NCBI GenBank assembly: GCA_013076295.1
Contig: RQOL01000370.1
Coordinates: 206,287 to 270,286, forward strand
From: Sanderia malayensis
Taxonomy: Eukaryota; Cnidaria; Scyphozoa; Semaeostomeae; Pelagiidae
Direction of reading: 5' to 3'
Length of the DNA: 64,000 nt
Position 1 is the first letter of the stretch, and each line of letters starts with the position of its first letter. The notes under the pieces are model-generated. The model was not told where the DNA came from and made no database searches. It worked only from the letters and a program-made list of their open reading frames with translations. This document shows positions 1-11,750 of this stretch, piece after piece. The translations under genes and the position numbers were made by a program.

Positions 1-94
1 AATATCACGGAACAAAAGTAAAAAGGGTGTATTTCAATCGTCAACTTAAGCTCTATTACTGGGGATTTCTGCGTAATTTGTGGGAATGAATGTT
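1..94. repeat. First satellite monomer of the window
   Basis: One 94-bp monomer, cut at the window edge exactly at the anchor AATATCACGG. Its tail (gctctattactggggatttc) resembles the L-type tail also seen near 11,400 and 14,320, where the same one-base-shorter 'caatcgtcaac' form occurs. Confidence 0.85.
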
Positions 95-855
95 AATATC
101 ACGGAAAACAAGTAAAAATGGTGTTATTCAATCTGTCAGTTTGCCCAGTATTTTCATCAATTCATGTGTAAATTGTGGGAATGAATGTTAATATCACGGA
201 AAAAAGTGAAAAGGGTGAATTTCAATCAGTCAATTTTACCTGTATTAACGTAGATTCATGCGTAAATTGTGGGAATGAATGTTAATATCACTGAACAAAA
301 GTAAAAAGGGTGTACTTCAATCAGTCACTTTTAGCTGTATTAACGTGGATTTATGTCTAAATTGTGGGAATGAACGTCAATATCACGGTAAAAAAGTAAA
401 AAAGGTGTATTTCAATTAGTCAGTTTTAAATGTTTATAAAGTCAATTTATGTGTAAATTGTGGGAATTAATTTTAATATCACGGAAAACAAGTAAAAATG
501 GTGTTATTCAATCAGTCAGTTTGCCCAGTATTTTCGTCAATTCATGTGTAAATTGTGGGAATTAATTTTAATATTTCGGAAAACAAGTAAAAATGGTGTA
601 TTTCAATCGGTCAGTATTCCCTGTATTTACGTTAATTCATGTGTAAATTGTGCAAATGAATGTTATTATAACGGAAAACAAGTAAAAATCGTATATTTCA
701 CTCAGTCAGTTTTACATGTATATAAAATCAATTCATGTGTAAATTGTGGGATTGAATGTTATCATCACGGAAGAAAAGGAAAAAGGGTGTATTTCAATCA
801 GTCAATTTTTGCTGTATTAACGTGGATTTAAGTCTAAATTGTGGGAATGAACGTC
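95..855. repeat. 8-monomer higher-order repeat, first copy (761 bp)
   Basis: Eight monomers in fixed order: 95-189 (P tail, with the private variant caatctgtcag), 190-283 (L, acctgtattaacgtag), 284-378 (L, agctgtattaacgtgg), 379-474 (D, aaatgtttataaagtc), 475-569 (P), 570-664 (V, attccctgtatttacg), 665-760 (D-like, acatgtatataaaatc), 761-855 (ttttgctgtattaacg). The next P monomer with the same caatctgtcag variant starts at 856, 761 bp downstream, which sets the period. Confidence 0.8.
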
Positions 856-1329
856 AATATCACGGAAAACAAGTAAAAATGGTGTTATTCAATCTGTCAG
901 TTTGCCCAGTATTTTCATCAATTCATGTGTAAATTGTGGGAATGAATGTTAATATCACGGAAAAAAGTGAAAAGGGTGAATTTCAATCAGTCAATTTTAC
1001 CTGTATTAACGTAGATTCATGCGTAAATTGTGGGAATGAATGTTAATTACACGGAACAAAAGTAAAAAGGGTGTATTTCAATCAGTCAATTTTAGCTGTA
1101 TTAACGTGGATTTATGTCTAAATTGTGGGAATGAACATCAATATCACGGAAAAAAGTAAAAAAGGTGTATTTCGATCAGTCAGTTTTACCTGTATATAAA
1201 GTCAATTTATGTGTAAATTGTCGGAATTAATGTTAATATCACGGAAAACAAGTAAAAATGGTGTTATTCAATCAGTCAGTTTGCCCAGTTTTTTCATCAA
1301 TTCATGTGTAAATTGTGGGAATGAATGTT
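856..1329. repeat. 8-mer higher-order repeat, partial second copy
   Basis: Five monomers (856-950, 951-1044, 1045-1139, 1140-1234, 1235-1329) repeat the order P-L-L-D-P of 95-569. The fourth differs in its tail (acctgtatataaagtc instead of aaatgtttataaagtc) and the match is lost after the fifth, so the copy is truncated or recombined. Confidence 0.7.
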
Positions 1330-1709
1330 AATATCACGGAAAACAAGTAAAAATAGTGTATTTCAATCAGTCAGTTTTACATGTTTATAAAGTCAATTCA
1401 TGGGTAAATTGTGGGAATTAATGTTAAAATCACGGAAAACAAGTAAAAAAAGTGTAATTCAATCAGTCAGGACTAGCTGTATTAAGGCGAATTCATGCGT
1501 AAATTGTGGGAACTAATGTCAATATCACGGAAAACAAGTAAAAATGGTGTTATTCAATCAGTCAGTTTGCCCAGTATTTTCGTCAAATCATGTGTAAATT
1601 GTGGGAATGAATGTTAATATCACGGAAAAAAGTGAAAATGGTGAATTTCAATCAGTCAATTTTACCTGGATTACCGTTGATTCATGTGTAAATTGTGGGA
1701 ATGAATGTT
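1330..1709. repeat. Four linker monomers (D, G, P, L)
   Basis: Monomers at 1330-1425 (acatgtttataaagtc), 1426-1520 (G tail, gactagctgtattaagg), 1521-1615 (P) and 1616-1709 (L with acctggattaccg) join the 8-mer region to the 10-mer region. Nothing but satellite is present. Confidence 0.75.
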
Positions 1710-2658
1710 AATATCACGGAAAACAAGTAAAAAGGGTGTATTTCAATCAGTCAGTTTTACCTGTATTAACGTGGATTCATGTGTAAAATGTGGGAATGAG
1801 TTTAAATATCCCGGAAAACAAGTAAAAAAGGTGTGATTCAATCAGTCAGTTTTACCTTTTTATAAAGTCAACTCATGTGTAAATTGTGGGAATTAATGTT
1901 AAAATCACGGAAAACAAGTAAAACAAGGGTAATTGAATCAGTCAGGACTAGCTGTGTTAAGGTGGTTTCAGTGTAAATTGTGGGAACGAATGTTAATATC
2001 ACGGAAAAAAGTAAAAAGGGTGTATTTCAATCAGTCAATTGTAGCTGTATTAACGGGGATTTCTGCGTAAATTGTGGGAATGAATGCTAATATCACGGAG
2101 AACAAGTAAAAAGGGTGTTTTTCAATCAGTTAATTTTAGCTGTATTAACGTTAATTCATGTGTAAATTGTGGGAATGAATGTTAATATCACGGGAAACAA
2201 GTAAAAAAAGTGTAATTCAATCAGTGAGGACTAGCTGTATTTAGGTGGATTCAGGTTTAAATTGTGGGAATGAATGTTAATATCACGGGAAACAAGTAAA
2301 AAAGGTGTATTTCAATCAGTCAGTTTTACATGTTTATAAAGTCAATTCATGTGTAAAATGTGGGAATTAATTTTAATATTACGGAAAACAAGTAAAAATG
2401 GTGTATTTCAATCGGTCAGTATTCCCTGTATTTACGTTAATTCATGTGTAAATTGTGGCAATGAATGTCAATATAACGGAAAAAAGTGAAGAGGGTGAAT
2501 TTCAATCAGTCAATTTTACCTGTATCAACGTAGAATCATGTGTAAATTGTGGGAATGAATGTTAATATCACGAAACAAAAGTAAACAAGGTGTAATTCAA
2601 TCAGTCAGGACTAGCTGTATTAACGTGGATTCATGTGTAAATTGTGGGAATGAATGTT
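1710..2658. repeat. 10-monomer higher-order repeat, copy 1 (949 bp)
   Basis: Ten monomers beginning with a monomer followed by the marker gagtttaaatatcccgg near 1798, and including the G-type caagggtaattgaatcag and the V-type carrying ggcaatgaatg near 2458. The same order starts again at 2659. Confidence 0.8.
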
Positions 2659-3608
2659 AATATCACGGAAAACAAGTAAAAAAGGTGTATTTCAATCAGT
2701 CAGTTTTACCTGTATTAACGTGGATTCATGTGTAAAATGTGGGAATGAGTTTAAATATCCCGGAAAACAAGTAAAAAAGGTGTGATTCAATCAGTCAGTT
2801 TTACCTTTTTATAAAGTCAACTCATGTTTAAATTGTGGGAATTAATGTTAAAATCACGGAAAACAAGTAAAACAAGGGTAATTGAATCAGTCAGGACTAG
2901 CTGTGTTAAGGTGGTTTCATGTGTAAATTGTGGGAACGAATGTTAATATCACGGAAAAAAGTAAAAAGAGTGTATTTCAATCAGTCAATTGTAGCTGTAT
3001 TAACGGGGATTTCTGCGTAAATTGTGGGAATGAATGCTAATATCACGGAAAACAAGTAAAAAGGGTGTTTTTCAATCAGTTAATTTAAGCTGTATTAACG
3101 TTAACTCATGTGTAAATTGTGGGAATGAATGTTAATATCACGGGAAACAAGTAAAAAAAGTGTAATTCAATCAGTGAGGACTAGCTGTATTTAGGTGGAT
3201 TCAGGTTTAAATTGTGGGAATGAATGTTAATATCACGGGAAACAAGTAAAAAAGGTGTATTTCAATCAGTCAGTTTTACATGTTTATAAAGTCAATTCAT
3301 GTGTAAATTGTGGGAATTAATTTTAATATTACGGAAAACAAGTAAAAATGGTGTATTTCAATCGGTCAGTATTCCCTGTATTTACGTTAATTCATGTGTA
3401 AATTGTGGCAATGAATGTTAATATAACGGAAAAAAGTGAAGAGGGTGAATTTCAATCAGTCAATTTTACCTGCATCAACGTAGAATCATGTGTAAATTGT
3501 GGGAATGAATGTTAATATCGCGAAACAAAAGTAAACAAGGTGTAATTCAATCAGTCAGGACTAGCTGTATTAACGTGGATTCATGTGTAATTTGTGGGAA
3601 TGAATGTT
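2659..3608. repeat. 10-monomer higher-order repeat, copy 2 (950 bp)
   Basis: Repeats 1710-2658 nearly base for base: the gagtttaaatatcccgg marker recurs 949 bp later and ggcaatgaatg 950 bp later. The copies part company near 2640/3590, where this copy enters a monomer with attataacgg and the caagtaaaaatcgtatattt tail. Its second half is also the start of the 3,348-bp-offset block. Confidence 0.8.
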
Positions 3609-4892
3609 ATTATAACGGAAAACAAGTAAAAATCGTATATTTCACTCAGTCAGTTTTACATGTATATAAAATCAATTCATGTGTAAATTGTGGGATTCAA
3701 TGTTAACACCACGGAAGAGAAGGAAGAAGGGTGCATTTCAATCAGTCAATTTTTGCTGTATTAACGTGGATTTAAGTCTAAATTGTTGGAATGAACGTCA
3801 ATATCACGGAAAAAAGTAAAAAAGGTGTATTTCAATTAGTCAGTTTTAAATTTTTATAAAGTCAATTTATGTGTCAATTGTGGGAATTAATTTTAATCTC
3901 ACGGAAAACAAGTAAAAATGGTGTTATTCAATCAGTCAGTTTGCCCAGTATTTTCGTCAATTCATGTTTAAATTGTGGGAATGAATGTTAATATCACGGA
4001 AAAAAGTGAAAAGGGTGAATTTCAATCAGTCAATTTTACCGGTATTAACGTAGATTCATGCGTAAATTGTGGGAATGAATATTAATATCACGGAACAAAA
4101 GTAAAAAGGGTGTATTTCAAGCAGTCAATTTTAGCTGTATTAACGTGGATTTATGTCTAAATTGTGGGAATGAACGTCAATATCACGGAAAACAAGTGAA
4201 AAAAGTGTATTTCAATCAGTCAGTTTTACATGTATCTAAGTCAATTAAAGTGTAAATTTTGGGCATGGATGTTAATATCACAGAAAACAAGTAAAAATGG
4301 TGCATTTCAATCAGCCAGTGTCACCTGTTTTTACGTTAATTCGTGTGTAAATTGTGGGAAAGAATTTTAAAATCACGGAAAAGATGGAAAAAAGGTGTAA
4401 TTCAATCAATCAGGATTCGCTGTATTAAGGTGGATTCATGTGTAAATTGTGGGAATGAATGTTAATATCACGGAAAAAAGTGAAAAGGGGAATTTCAATA
4501 AGTCCATTTTACCTGTATTAACGTAGATTCATGCGTAAATTGTGGGAATGAATGTTAATATCACGGAAAAAAGTAAAGGGTGAATTTCAATCAGTCAATT
4601 TTAGCTGTATTAACGGGGATTTCTGCGTAAATTGTGGGAATCAATGCTAATATCACGGAAAACAAGTAAAAAGGGTGTATTACAATTAGTTAATTTTAGC
4701 TGTATTAACGTTAATTCATGTGTAATTTGTGGGAATGAATGTTAATATCACGGGAAACAAGTAAAAAGGTGTATTTCAATCAGTCAGTTTTACATTTTTA
4801 TAAAGTCAATTCATGTGTAAATTGTGGGAATTAATTTTAACATTACGGAAAACAAGTAAAAATAGTGTTTTTCAATCAGTCAGTTTCCCTGT

Positions 4893-4927
4893 ATTAACAT
4901 GAATGAACATGACAATTAACATGAATG
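4893..4927. repeat. Short internal direct repeat in an irregular monomer
   Basis: The 13-mer attaacatgaatg occurs at 4893-4905 and again at 4915-4927, separated by nine bases. It replaces the usual attaacatgaattcatgtg context, so this monomer has lost the normal attcatgtgtaaattg segment. The same arrangement is at 8241-8275 and 15367-15401. Confidence 0.75.
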
Positions 4928-5183
4928 GGAATGAACGTCAATATCACGGAAAAAAAGTAAAAAAGGTGTATTTAAATTAGTCAGTTTTAAATGTTTATAA
5001 AGTCAATTCACGTGTAAAGTGTGGGAAAAAATGTTAAAATTACGGAAAAAAAGTAAAAAAGGTGTGATTCAATCAGTCAGAACTAGCTGTATTTAGGTGG
5101 ACTCATGTGTAAATTGTGGGAATGAATGTTAATATAACGGAAAGCAAGTAAAAATGGTGTTCTTCAATCAGTCCGTTTTACAT

Positions 5184-5355
5184 GTATATGTAGTGTTCAT
5201 GCAATACCTCATGTGCACACAGCATGCACAGCATGTTATATTATGTAATAAGTTATGATGTAATGTAATATTGAATCAGTCAAGATACAGATAGATCAGA
5301 ATGTAGTCGTGTGCTGACTCCCTCTCGCTAACAACTTCAAAGATATTACAGTATA
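5184..5355. mobile_element. Putative solo LTR, copy 1, with 5-bp target duplication
   Basis: A 162-bp non-satellite sequence (5189-5350) sits inside a D-type monomer. GTATA flanks it at 5184-5188 and 5351-5355; removing insert plus one GTATA restores an ordinary 96-bp monomer (anchors 5131 and 5394 are 263 bp apart). It begins TGTAGTG and ends ATTACA, so it has the TG...CA ends and 5-bp duplication expected of an LTR left by LTR-LTR recombination. The ends could also be read with a 6-bp duplication (GTATAT). I see no open frame and no tRNA-like A/B boxes, so a SINE is less likely; a small non-autonomous DNA element remains possible. Confidence 0.6.
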
Positions 5356-5488
5356 TAAAGTCAATTTATGTGAAAAGTGTGGGAATTAATGTTAATTTCA
5401 CGGAAAACAAGTAAAAATGGTGTATTTCAATCAGTCAGTGTGCCCAGTATTTTTGTCAAATCATGTGTAAATTGTGGGAATGAATGTT

Positions 5489-5543
5489 AATATCACGGAA
5501 AAAAGGGAAAGGGGTAAGAATTTGAAATGTGGGAAAGAATTTT
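5489..5543. repeat. Truncated 55-bp satellite monomer
   Basis: Anchor-to-anchor distance here is 55 bp instead of 95. The monomer runs from aatatcacggaaaaaaggg into ggggtaagaatttg and then directly into aaatgtgggaaagaatttt, missing about 40 bp. The related monomers after the insertion copies at 12.2 and 16.0 kb are full length, so the deletion is specific to the first two insertion-bearing blocks. Confidence 0.75.
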
Positions 5544-6020
5544 AAAATCACGGAAAAGATGGAAAAAAGGTGTAATTCAATCAAACAGGATTCGCTGTAT
5601 TAAGGTGGATTCATGTGTAAATTGTGGGAATGAATGTTAATATCACGGAAAAAAGTGAAAAGGGTGAATTTCAATAAGTCCATTTTACCTGTATTAACGT
5701 AGATTCATGCGTAAATTGTGGGAATGAATGTTAATATCACGGAAAAAAGTAAAAAGGGTGAATTTCAATCAGTCAATTTTAGCTGTATTAAAGTGGATTC
5801 ATGTCTAAGTTGTTGGAATGAATGTTAATATCACGGAAAACAAGTAAAAAGAGTGTATTTCAATCAGTCAGTTTTCCCTGTATTAACATGAATTCATGTG
5901 TAAACTTTGGGAATGAATGTTAATATCACGGAAAACAAGTAAAAAAGGTGTAATTCAATCAGTCAGGATTGCTGTATTAACGTGGATTCATGTGTAAATT
6001 GTGGGAATGAATGTTAATAT

Positions 6021-6517
6021 CACGGAAAAAAAGTAAAAATGGGGTAAATCAATCAGTCAGGATTAACTGTTTTATCGTGGATTCATGTGTAAATTGTGAG
6101 AATGAATGTTAAAATCACGGAAAAAAGTAAAAAGGGTGAATTTCAATCAGTCAATTTTAGCTGTATTAACGTGGATTCATGTCGGAATGAATGTTAATAT
6201 CACGAAAAACAAGTAAAAATAGTGTATTTCAATCAGTCAGTTTTACATGTTTATAAAGTCATTTCATGGGTAAATTGTGGGAATTAATGTTAATAGCAAG
6301 GAAAACAAGCAAAAATTGTGTATTTCAATCAGTCAGTTTTCCTCGTATTTACGTTATTTCATGTGTAAAGTGTGGGAATGAATGTAAATATCCCGGAAAA
6401 CAGGTAAAAAATGTGTATTTAAATTAGTCAGTTTTACCTGTATATATAGTCAATTCATGTGTAAATTGTGGGAAGAAATGTTAAAATCACTGAAAACAAG
6501 TAAAAAAAGTGTAATTC
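6021..6517. repeat. Five-monomer linker between the 2.85-kb blocks
   Basis: Satellite not matched in the flanking paired blocks. It includes aaaatggggtaaatcaatcag, a shortened monomer near 6175-6190 (attcatgtcggaatgaatg), and V-like monomers with cctcgtatttacgttatttc that reappear at 20.45 and 23.02 kb. Confidence 0.7.
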
Positions 6518-8531
6518 AATACGTCAGGACTAGCTGTATTTAGGTGGATTCATGTTTAAATTGTGGGAATGAATGTTAATATCACGGGAAACAAGTAAAA
6601 AGGTGTATTTCAATCAGTCAGTTTTACATGTTTATAAAGTCAATTCATGTGTAAATTGTGGGAATTAATTTTAATATTACGGAAAACAAGTAAAAATGGT
6701 GTATTTCAATCGGTCAGTATTCCCTGTATTTACGTTAATTCATGTGTAAATTGTGGCAATGAATGTTAATATAACAGAAAAAAGTGAAGAGGGTGAATTT
6801 CAATCAGTCAATTTTACCTGCATCAACGTAGAATCATGTGTAAATTGTGGGAATGAATGTTAATATCGCGAAACAAAAGTAAACAAGGTGTAATTCAATC
6901 AGTCAGGACTAGCTGTATTAACGTGGATTCATGTGTAATTTGTGGGAATGAATGTTATTATAACGGAAAACAAGTAAAAATCGTATATTTCACTCAGTCA
7001 GTTTTACATGTATATAAAATCAATTCATGTGTAAATTGTGGGATTCAATGTTAACACCACGGAAGAGAAGGAAGAAGGGTGCATTTCAATCAGTCAATTT
7101 TTGCTGTATTAACGTGGATTTAAGTCTAAATTGTTGGAATGAACGTCAATATCACGGAAAAAAGTAAAAAAGGTGTATTTCAATTAGTCAGTTTTAAATT
7201 TTTATAAAGTCAATTTATGTGTCAATTGTGGGAATTAATTTTAATCTCACGGAAAACAAGTAAAAATGGTGTTATTCAATCAGTCAGTTTGCCCAGTATT
7301 TTCGTCAATTCATGTTTAAATTGTGGGAATGAATGTTAATATCACGGAAAAAAGTGAAAAGGGTGAATTTCAATCAGTCAATTTTACCGGTATTAACGTA
7401 GATTCATGCGTAAATTGTGGGAATGAATATTAATATCACGGAACAAAAGTAAAAAGGGTGTATTTCAAGCAGTCAATTTTAGCTGTATTAACGTGGATTT
7501 ATGTCTAAATTGTGGGAATGAACGTCAATATCACGGAAAACAAGTGAAAAAAGTGTATTTCAATCAGTCAGTTTTACATGTATCTAAGTCAATTAAAGTG
7601 TAAATTTTGGGCATGGATGTTAATATCACAGAAAACAAGTAAAAATGGTGCATTTCAATCAGCCAGTGTCACCTGTTTTTACGTTAATTCGTGTGTAAAT
7701 TGTGGGAAAGAATTTTAAAATCACGGAAAAGATGGAAAAAAGGTGTAATTCAATCAATCAGGATTCGCTGTATTAAGGTGGATTCATGTGTAAATTGTGG
7801 GAATGAATGTTAATATCACGGAAAAAAGTGAAAAGGTGAATTTCAATAAGTCCATTTTACCTGTATTAACGTAGATTCATGCGTAAATTGTGGGAATGAA
7901 TGTTAATATCACGGAAAAAAGTAAAGGGTGAATTTCAATCAGTCAATTTTAGCTGTATTAACGGGGATTTCTGCGTAAATTGTGGGAATCAATGCTAATA
8001 TCACGGAAAACAAGTAAAAAGGGTGTATTACAATTAGTTAATTTTAGCTGTATTAACGTTAATTCATGTGTAATTTGTGGGAATGAATGTTAATATCACG
8101 GGAAACAAGTAAAAAGGTGTATTTCAATCAGTCAGTTTTACATTTTTATAAAGTCAATTCATGTGTAAATTGTGGGAATTAATTTTAACATTACGGAAAA
8201 CAAGTAAAAATAGTGTTTTTCAATCAGTCAGTTTCCCTGTATTAACATGAATGAACATGACAATTAACATGAATGGGAATGAACGTCAATATCACGGAAA
8301 AAAAGTAAAAAAGGTGTATTTCAATTAGTCAGTTTTAAATGTTTATAAAGTCAATTCACGTGTAAAGTGTGGGAAAAAATGTTAAAATTACGGAAAAAAA
8401 GTAAAAAAGGTGTGATTCAATCAGTCAGAACTAGCTGTATTTAGGTGGACTCATGTGTAAATTGTGGGAATGAATGTTAATATAACGGAAAGCAAGTAAA
8501 AATGGTGTTCTTCAATCAGTCCGTTTTACAT

Positions 8532-8703
8532 GTATATGTAGTGTTCATGCAATACCTCATGTGCACACAGCATGCACAGCATGTTATATTATGTAATAAG
8601 TTATGATGTAATGTAATATTGAATCAGTCAAGATACAGATAGATCAGAATGTAGTCGTGTGCTGACTCCCTCTCGCTAACAACTTCAAAGATATTACAGT
8701 ATA
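8532..8703. mobile_element. Putative solo LTR, copy 2, with 5-bp target duplication
   Basis: Insert 8537-8698, flanked by GTATA at 8532-8536 and 8699-8703. I see no difference from copy 1. It lies 3,348 bp downstream of copy 1 in a matching satellite context, so it is a copy made with the block rather than a second insertion. Confidence 0.6.
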
Positions 8704-8836
8704 TAAAGTCAATTTATGTGAAAAGTGTGGGAATTAATGTTAATTTCACGGAAAACAAGTAAAAATGGTGTATTTCAATCAGTCAGTGTGCCCAGTATTT
8801 TTGTCAAATCATGTGTAAATTGTGGGAATGAATGTT

Positions 8837-8891
8837 AATATCACGGAAAAAAGGGAAAGGGGTAAGAATTTGAAATGTGGGAAAGAATTTT
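8837..8891. repeat. Truncated 55-bp monomer, second copy
   Basis: Same 40-bp deletion and same junction (ggggtaagaatttgaaatg) as 5489-5543, offset by 3,348 bp. Confidence 0.75.
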
Positions 8892-9357
8892 AAAATCACG
8901 GAAAAGATGGAAAAAGGTGTAATGCAATCAAACAGGATTCGCTGTATTAAGGTGGATTCATGTGTAAATTGTGGGAATGAATGTTAATATCACGGAAAAA
9001 AGTGAAAAGGGTGAATTTCATAAAGTCCATTTTACCTGTATTAACGTAGATTCATGCGTAAATTGTGGGAATGAATGTTAATATCACGGAAAAAAGTAAA
9101 AAGGGTGAATTTCAATCAGTCAATTTTAGCTGTATTAAAGTGGATTCATGTCTAAGTTGTTGGAATGAATGTTAATATCACGGAAAACAAGTAAAAAGAG
9201 TGTATTTCAATCAGTCAGTTTTCCCTGTATTAACATGAATTCATGTGTAAACTTTGGGAATGAATGTTAATATCACGGAAAACAAGTAAAAAAGGTGTAA
9301 TTCAATCAGTCAGGATTGCTGTATTAACGTGGATTCATGTGTAAATTGTGGGAATGA

Positions 9358-10410
9358 ATGTTAATATCACGAAACAAAAGTAAACAAGGTGTAATTCAAT
9401 CAGTCAGGACTAGCTGTATTAACGTGGTTTCATGTGTAATTTGTGGGAATGAATGTTATTATAACGGAAAACAAGTAAAATTCGTATATTTCACTCAGTC
9501 AGTTTTACATGTATATAAAATCAATTCATGTGTAAATTGTGGGATTGAATGTTAACATCACGGAAGAGAAGGAAAAAGGGTGTATTTCAATCAGTCAATT
9601 TTTGCTGTATTAACGTGAATTTAAGCCTACATTGTTGGAATGAACGTGAATATCACGGAAAAAAGTAAAAAAGGTGTATTTCAATTAGTCAGTTTTAAAT
9701 GTTTATAAAGTCAATTTATGTGTCAATTGTGGAAATTAATTTTAATCTCACGGAAAACAAGTAAAAATGGTGTTATTCAATCAGTCAGTTTGCCCAGTAT
9801 TTTCGTCAATTCATGTGTAAATTGTGGGAATGAATGTTAATATCACGGAAAAAAAAGAAAAGGGTGAATTTCAATCAGTCAATTTTACCGGTATTAACGT
9901 AAATTCATGCGTAAATTGTGGGAATGAATATTAATATCACGGAACAAAAGTAAAAAGGGTGTATTTCAAGCAGTCAATTTTAGCTGTATTAACGTGGATT
10001 TATGTCTAAATTGTGGGAATGAACGTCAATATCACGGAAAACAAGTGAAAAAAGTGTATTTCAGTCAGTCAGTTTTACATGTATCTAAGTCAATTAATGT
10101 GTAAATTTTGGGCATGAATGTTAATATCACAGAAAACAAGTAAAAATGGTGCATTTCAATCAGCCAGTGTCACCTGTTTTTACGTTAATTCGTGTGTAAA
10201 TTGTGGGAAAGAATTTTAAAATCACGGAAAAGATGGAAAAAAGGTGTAAATCAATCAATTAGGATTCGCTGTATTAAGGTGGATTCATGTGTAAATTGTC
10301 GGAATGAATGTTAATATCACGGAAAAAAGTGAAAAGGGTGAATTTCAATAAGTCCATTTTACCTGTATTAACGTAGATTCATGCGTAAATTGTGGGAATG
10401 AATGTTAATA
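9358..10410. repeat. 1.05-kb partial third copy of the 3,348-bp block
   Basis: Follows 6857-7909 at an offset of 2,501 bp, starting with the marker cacgaaacaaaagtaaacaagg and running through P, L and F monomers to the aaagatggaaaaaagg marker near 10,225. It has its own changes (for example gtggtttcatg for gtggattcatg near 9424). The jump back at 9358 marks a recombination joint between blocks. Confidence 0.75.
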
Positions 10411-10689
10411 TCACGGAACAAAAGTAAAAAGGGTGTATTTCAATCAGTCAATTTTAGCTGTATTAACGTGGATTTATGTCTAAATTGTGGGAATGAACGT
10501 CAATATCACGGAAAACAAGTGAAAAAAGTGTATTTCAATCAGTCAGTTTTACATGTATCTAAGTCAATTAATGTGTAAATTTTGGGCATGAATGTTAATA
10601 TCACAGAAAACAAGTAAAAATGGTGCATTTCAATCAGCCAGTGTCACCTGTTTTTACGTTAATTCGTGTGTAAATTGTGGGAAAGAATT
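9925..10689. repeat. Five-monomer tandem duplication (474-bp offset)
   Basis: Segment 9925-10215 recurs at 10399-10689. The marker caatatcacggaaaacaagt followed by gaaaaaagtg starts at 10027 and 10501. Both copies carry the F-type monomer with cagccagtgtcacctg; the right copy leaves it into the G-type caagggtaattgaatcag monomer. Confidence 0.75.
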
Positions 10690-11675
10690 TTAAAATCACG
10701 GAAAACAAGTAAAACAAGGGTAATTGAATCAGTAAGGACTAGCTGTGTTAAGGTGGTTTCATGTGTAAATTGTGGGAATGAATGTTAATATCACGGAAAA
10801 AAGTAAAAAGGGTGTATTTCAATTAGTCAGTTTTAAATGTTTATAAAGTCAATTTATGTATAAATTGTGGGAAGTATTGTTAATATCACGGAAACAAGTA
10901 AAAATGGTGTTATTCAATCAGCCAGTTTGCCCAGTATTTTCGTCAATTCATGTGTAAATTGTGGGAAAGAATGTTAGTATCACGGGAAAAAGTAAAAAGG
11001 GTGAATTTCAATGAGTCAATTTTAGCTGTATTAACGTGGATTCATGTGTAAAATGTGGGAATGAATGTAAATATCCTGGAAAACAAGTAAAAAAGGTATA
11101 TTTCAATCAGTCAGTTTTACCTGTATATAAAGTCAATTTATGTGTAAATTGTGGGAATTAATGTTAATATCACGGAAAACAAGTAAAAATGGTGTTATTC
11201 AATCAGTCCGTTTGCCCAGTATTTTTGTCAAATCATGTGTAAATTTTGGGAATGAATGTTAATATCACAGAAAAAAGTGAAAAGGGTGAATTTCAATCAG
11301 TCAATTTTACCTGTATTACCGTAGATTCATGTGTAAATTGTGGGAATGAATGTTAATATCACGGAACAAAAGTAAAAAGGGTGTATTTCAATCGTCAACT
11401 TTAGCTGTATTACTTGGGATTTCTGCGTAAATTTTGGGAATGAATGTTAATATCACGGAAAACAAGTAAAAATGGTTTATTTCAATCCGTCGGTTTTCTC
11501 TGTATTAACGTTGATTCATGTGTAAATTGTATGAATGAATGTTAATATAACGGAAAACAAGTGAAAAAAGTGTGTTTCAATCAGTCAGTTTTGCATGTAT
11601 CTAAGTCAATTAATGTGTAAATTTTGGGCATGAATGTTAATATCACGGAAAAAAAGTAAAAATGGTGCATTTCAA
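10450..11675. repeat. ~1.2-kb satellite block, copy 1 of the 2,913-bp offset pair
   Basis: Matches 13363-14588. Shared markers are caagggtaattgaatcagta (10,7xx and 13,6xx), tgggaagtattg and gtaaatatcctgg. Small differences include cacggaaacaag at 10888 versus cacggaaaacaag at 13800. The match breaks near 11,675, inside a 190-bp dimer duplication. Confidence 0.75.
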
Positions 11676-11750
11676 TCCGTCGGTTTTCTCTGTATTAACG
11701 TTGATTCATGTGTAAATTGTATGAATGAATGTTAATATAACGGAAAACAA
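11481..11750. repeat. Dimer duplication (190-bp offset) of an unusual monomer type
   Basis: The monomer with ttcaatccgtcggttttctc and the tail ctgtattaacgttg starts at 11481 and again at 11671, exactly two monomer lengths apart. Both copies continue with the rare gtaaattgtatgaatg. The second copy switches to a G-type monomer near 11,750, which leads into the insertion-bearing block. Confidence 0.75.

Larger units (their letters stand above)
3170..6020. repeat. 2.85-kb satellite block, copy 1 of the 3,348-bp offset pair
   Basis: About 29 monomers plus one 162-bp insertion. The block is near-identical to 6518-9368: open frames, the truncated monomer, the irregular attaacatgaatg monomer and the insertion all recur exactly 3,348 bp downstream. 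Homology starts near 3170/6518 and ends near 6020/9368. It overlaps copy 2 of the 10-mer HOR at its left end. Confidence 0.85.
6518..9368. repeat. 2.85-kb satellite block, copy 2 of the 3,348-bp offset pair
   Basis: Matches 3170-6020 with few differences that I noticed, for example tgcaatcaaac at 8932 versus ttcaatcaaac at 5577 and one fewer base in the a-run near 8910. The second insertion, the second truncated monomer (8837-8891) and the second irregular monomer (8241-8275) lie at the same relative positions. Confidence 0.85.

Noticed and set aside
5189..5350. The 162-bp insert as a SINE or tRNA-derived element
   Set aside because: No match to RNA polymerase III A and B boxes, no A-rich or simple-repeat tail at the right end, and the ends fit an LTR better.
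11005..11030. TGAGTCA (AP-1/GCN4-like site) in caatgagtcaat monomers, also near 13,926, 19,118 and 22,533
   Set aside because: It arises from one base change in the common caatcagtcaat sequence and is found only in a few related copies; there is no gene nearby for it to regulate.
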